Positions 11,663 to 13,983 of a stretch of 13,983 bases of DNA are shown one piece after another; positions within the stretch are counted from its first letter, which is position 1; each line of letters begins with the position of its first letter. The notes beneath the pieces were generated by a model. It was not told where the DNA came from. It saw only the letters and a list, made by a program, of their open reading frames with translations, and searched no databases. Origin of the DNA: Hymenopellis radicata. Its lineage: Eukaryota > Basidiomycota > Agaricomycetes > Agaricales > Physalacriaceae. A program made the position numbers and the translations under genes. The stretch is from contig JADNRX010001132.1 of assembly GCA_015501595.1 (NCBI GenBank), positions 1-13,983 on the forward strand. The letters are read 5' to 3'.

Positions 11663-13249
11663 TCATGCAGCGATGACGCAGACTTCCAATTCCAATCCGC
11701 CATTCTCGAGTTCCTTCAACCCCCTATACAGATCCGTAGCTGCAAACTCTGCACCAAGTCGGTTGTTCACGAAGCGGTACATGTTCGCTTTCTTCATTGG
11801 AGCCAGATGCAATTCCAGACGTAAAGATCGCAGCCGTGAGTAGGCAGCACGGCGCCTCTTTCGTAGTGCGTCCAGTATCACACTTTCCGACATCGACCCA
11901 CCATGGGCGTCAGTGGCGAACTGGAGATTCAAGGGTGACGATTTCACTGTGAGCGACTGTAGCAGCGGAAATAGCATGTCGTCGTCGTCGTCGTCTGCGA
12001 CATCGACGAGTGCCCTGAAATACGTGTCGAAAGGGGTGTAGCATGCGTGAAATCCACTTCGAGGTGGCGTACAGTCGAAAGCGGCTTCAGAACCGCGGAA
12101 AGATATGAAGGAGTGCATGATGGGTGATACAACGAAATCTGCACTTCCTGTACCAGACACCCGACCTACTGATGAAGCCCTCCACACAGTCTGAAATGAG
12201 ATTACTGTACGAGTGGATATCTAATGCGAGCCGATGAAGAAACGGGGCAGGTGAGCTTGGTGAGGATGACGGGGCAGATGATGTGCAGGTTGCGTAAACG
12301 AGGCAAGGTCACTTGTAATGTCCTTTCATCGGTGTGCCTGCCTTCGGTGCCATCGTATGTCATGGCCCAAACCTTGAGCGTGACTAGATTAGGGCACTGA
12401 GAAATGACGCGGTATAGATGCGCGCGCGTTCGATGGACAGCTGCACTCTCATTCCGGATGTGCAACGAGGTCAGCTGCAGCCAGGGCAGCGCGCGCATCG
12501 CGCTGTCAGGTAGGAACGGGGTCAAATCCTTCGACTCTAGTGAGAAATGAAAGAGTCGAGGCATCGTGACGTCGAAGGGAGGCGTGTCTTCTATACCAAC
12601 CCCAATATGAGGGCGGTAAGTCAAGTGAAACTCCTCCAAATTATCGAGGCATGGGAACACTCGGAGTTCCTTCCATTTGGGAAAAGATACGCGAAGTTCT
12701 TTGACACGACACCGTAGAGGGTGCCCACGTCTGAAATGAGACTTCTCCGTTCGTCCACTTCAGTCAAGGCGAAGAATTTATATCCAAAGCAAGGAGTGTT
12801 TGCCGGAACGTGCAAGAGCCTCGGTGACCACCCACTTTTTCCATTCCAGTTTTCTGGCATGAATTTAAACGATAGAGATAATGAGGACCAAAGAGAAGGT
12901 GTATTCCAAGCGACATCCAGCGACTGCAGACCTCCGAATACCCAGGGAGGCACATCCTTGTTGCTCTCCGATTTTAACGGCGGTGCATGTGAGAGAGAAT
13001 ACCTCGGCAAGTATCTCGGGTGGATATCGTGGATTGGGGGGTTCAGAGCAATGTGTGCATCTATCCTGGAACGGATGGATTGACGATCCAGCTCGGCACG
13101 TTGTAAGGCAAGTCGAGCTGCTCTACGCGGTCTTCAACTTCGTAAAGCTTGGCCCTCAGCCGGCCGATATAGTCCTTGATCTGAAGACGCGCATCAAAAG
13201 CTTCTTCTGAAGGTGGTAGGTCGAGGAGATGTGATGTTGTAAAGATGGA
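11663..13249 (-). pseudogene. F-box/leucine-rich-repeat protein gene, broken by many frameshifts
   Basis: Read on the minus strand, pieces of one protein appear in order but in changing frames. About 13243-13109 reads LPPSEEAFDARLQIKDYIGR and 13109-13023 reads RAELDRQSIRSRIDAHIALN: an N-terminal coiled coil. The F-box follows: PPEILAEVFSLTC (13023-12985), VPPWVFG (to 12933), VCSRWMSL (12931-12908), WNTPSLWSSLSLSF (from 12908). Then come EALARSGKHSLLWI (about 12834-12781), FFALTEVDE, RVKELRVSFPKWKEL, NLEEFHLTYRP, a leucine-rich region to 12214, VRHLEVDFTHATPL, and the C-terminal part DTYFRALVDV to the stop at 11663. I count nine frame changes; about six fit one missing base, often beside a short homopolymer. 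Two in-frame stops near 12202 and 12166 could be removed by a 45-nt GT-AG intron (12210-12166). No start codon fits. Intact relatives probably act as SCF ubiquitin-ligase substrate receptors. Either a decayed gene or local base-call errors. Confidence 0.8.
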
Positions 13250-13711
13250 CTATCACAGAGACGTCGACGCTGGGAGGTAGTTGTTCGGATGGACATATAG
13301 GGCACTATGCTCGGAGTCCTATATCCCAGATGGTTACCTCCTCGTTGGGAGCATGTTGAAGGACTCACGAGCATGCTGCCTCCGGCGCACGATGACCGTC
13401 TGTTGTTAAACGCGATCGAATCCAAATCAGGCACATATCCTTCTTTCCTCCTCCTGCGATCTCCATGTAACCCTGTAGCCTCGAGACTTAGCTTCATTGT
13501 TTGAGAAGGCTTCACGGTCATGAAAACCGTCGGCCTTGCAGCTTTATGCCCGATTAAATTAGCCAGATTAGCCGGAGGCACCGAGCCATTCAATGATTTC
13601 TATCAGCTCAGGTCCAGGCAACATCCCTTGCCCACACCTGGCCCACACGGCTCCCACACAAACCGGTCTTCTTTTCTTTCCAACACTCAACTCACTGTGC
13701 ATCACTCCTCT
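13250..13711. other. Intergenic region: upstream of the F-box pseudogene and of the second DPBB gene
   Basis: 462 bp between two diverging broken genes. The last ~100 bp before 13712 are pyrimidine-rich (CTTCTTTTCTTTCC at about 13668), as often seen just upstream of fungal transcription starts. I found no supported coding exon; open frames at 13307-13504 and on the minus strand to 13593 lack recognisable content. Confidence 0.4.
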
Positions 13712-13983
13712 ATGCTGTCGTTACGCTCTCTCTTGCTTTTTGGGACTGTTCAACCTAGGCGTATCCTATGCCAAACATGATTTTGTACACAGAAGTCCAA
13801 GCTCACATCGGTTCACTGTTTCCGAAAACAAAGCCCAACTAGGGCGTCGTTCGTTTACTTTTTAACTGGGCTGTCAGTATTCCCTTCCCCTCGGTCCCAT
13901 GGATGCTTATTGAAGGCCTCTTAGTGGTGCTTGTGGACAAATGTCGATTCCGATTTTGTACGTGTTCTTCGGCTTGCCGTGGC
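13712..13983 (+). pseudogene. Second RlpA-like DPBB gene, 5' part only, three frameshifts, truncated by window end
   Basis: ATG at 13712 opens a signal peptide, MLSLRSLLLF, which continues one frame over as GLFNLGVSYAKHDFVH; a missing base in the T-run 13737-13741 explains the change. The same frame reaches GRRSFTF and then TAA at 13863, beside a second T-run (13859-13863); one base more gives LTGL. An intron, 13873-13924 (52 nt), follows at exactly the position and phase of intron 1002-1055 in the DPBB gene at 856-1899. The next exon gives GACG, then, after a third one-base shift near 13936, TNVDSDF and a GTACGT donor at 13958, again matching the donor after SDY at 1093. So it is a paralogue of the left gene by sequence and intron positions. 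Three shifts in about 200 coding bases point to a pseudogene unless the local sequence is faulty. Confidence 0.72.

Noticed and set aside
11655..11843. Plus-strand frame over the F-box gene 3' end
   Set aside because: Antisense to the clear leucine-rich C-terminal coding sequence on the minus strand.

Overview
This window looks like nuclear DNA of a mushroom-forming basidiomycete (Agaricomycetes). The two best genes are cut by many short GT-AG introns, mostly 46-66 nt. The protein families also fit: RlpA-like/expansin-like double-psi beta-barrel (DPBB) proteins with Ser/Thr-rich tails, a secreted GH3 beta-glucosidase, and a coiled-coil F-box/LRR protein of the type expanded in these fungi. 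I found no bacterial-style operons, CRISPR array, rRNA or tRNA. Species cannot be told from the sequence alone.

Layout from left to right: (1) 3-853, a small DNA element with 10-bp terminal inverted repeats and three 10-bp subterminal repeats at each end in opposite orientation; no transposase seen. (2) 856-1899 (+), a DPBB gene with six visible exons whose start codon is missing; its reading frame opens exactly at the element's right end, so the element probably split the signal-peptide exon. (3) 2187-4809 (+), an intact nuclear poly(A) polymerase, 14 exons, 606 aa. (4) 4810-6643, a long spacer without a supportable gene. (5) 6644-9860 (-), an intact GH3 beta-glucosidase, 19 exons, 738 aa, with signal peptide. 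(6) 9861-10256, a divergent promoter region. (7) 10257-11294 (+), an intronless 345-aa protein of unknown function with a CCHC-like zinc motif and a hydrophobic C-terminal tail. (8) 11663-13249 (-), an F-box/LRR gene broken by about nine frameshifts. (9) 13712-13983 (+), the 5' part of a second DPBB gene, broken by three one-base frameshifts and running off the window.

The genes do not form an obvious pathway. Poly(A) polymerase is housekeeping, the beta-glucosidase acts in extracellular cellobiose use, and the DPBB proteins are secreted. The main structural story is two related DPBB copies in the same orientation at the two ends of the window, both apparently damaged. The left was likely hit by a transposon and the right by small indels. 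There is also a sharp contrast between about 5 kb of clean multi-exon coding sequence (2.2-11.3 kb) and heavy indel decay after 11.6 kb. No clear new biological system is visible. Exon boundaries were worked out by hand from splice sites, frame continuity and remembered family motifs, without any search.
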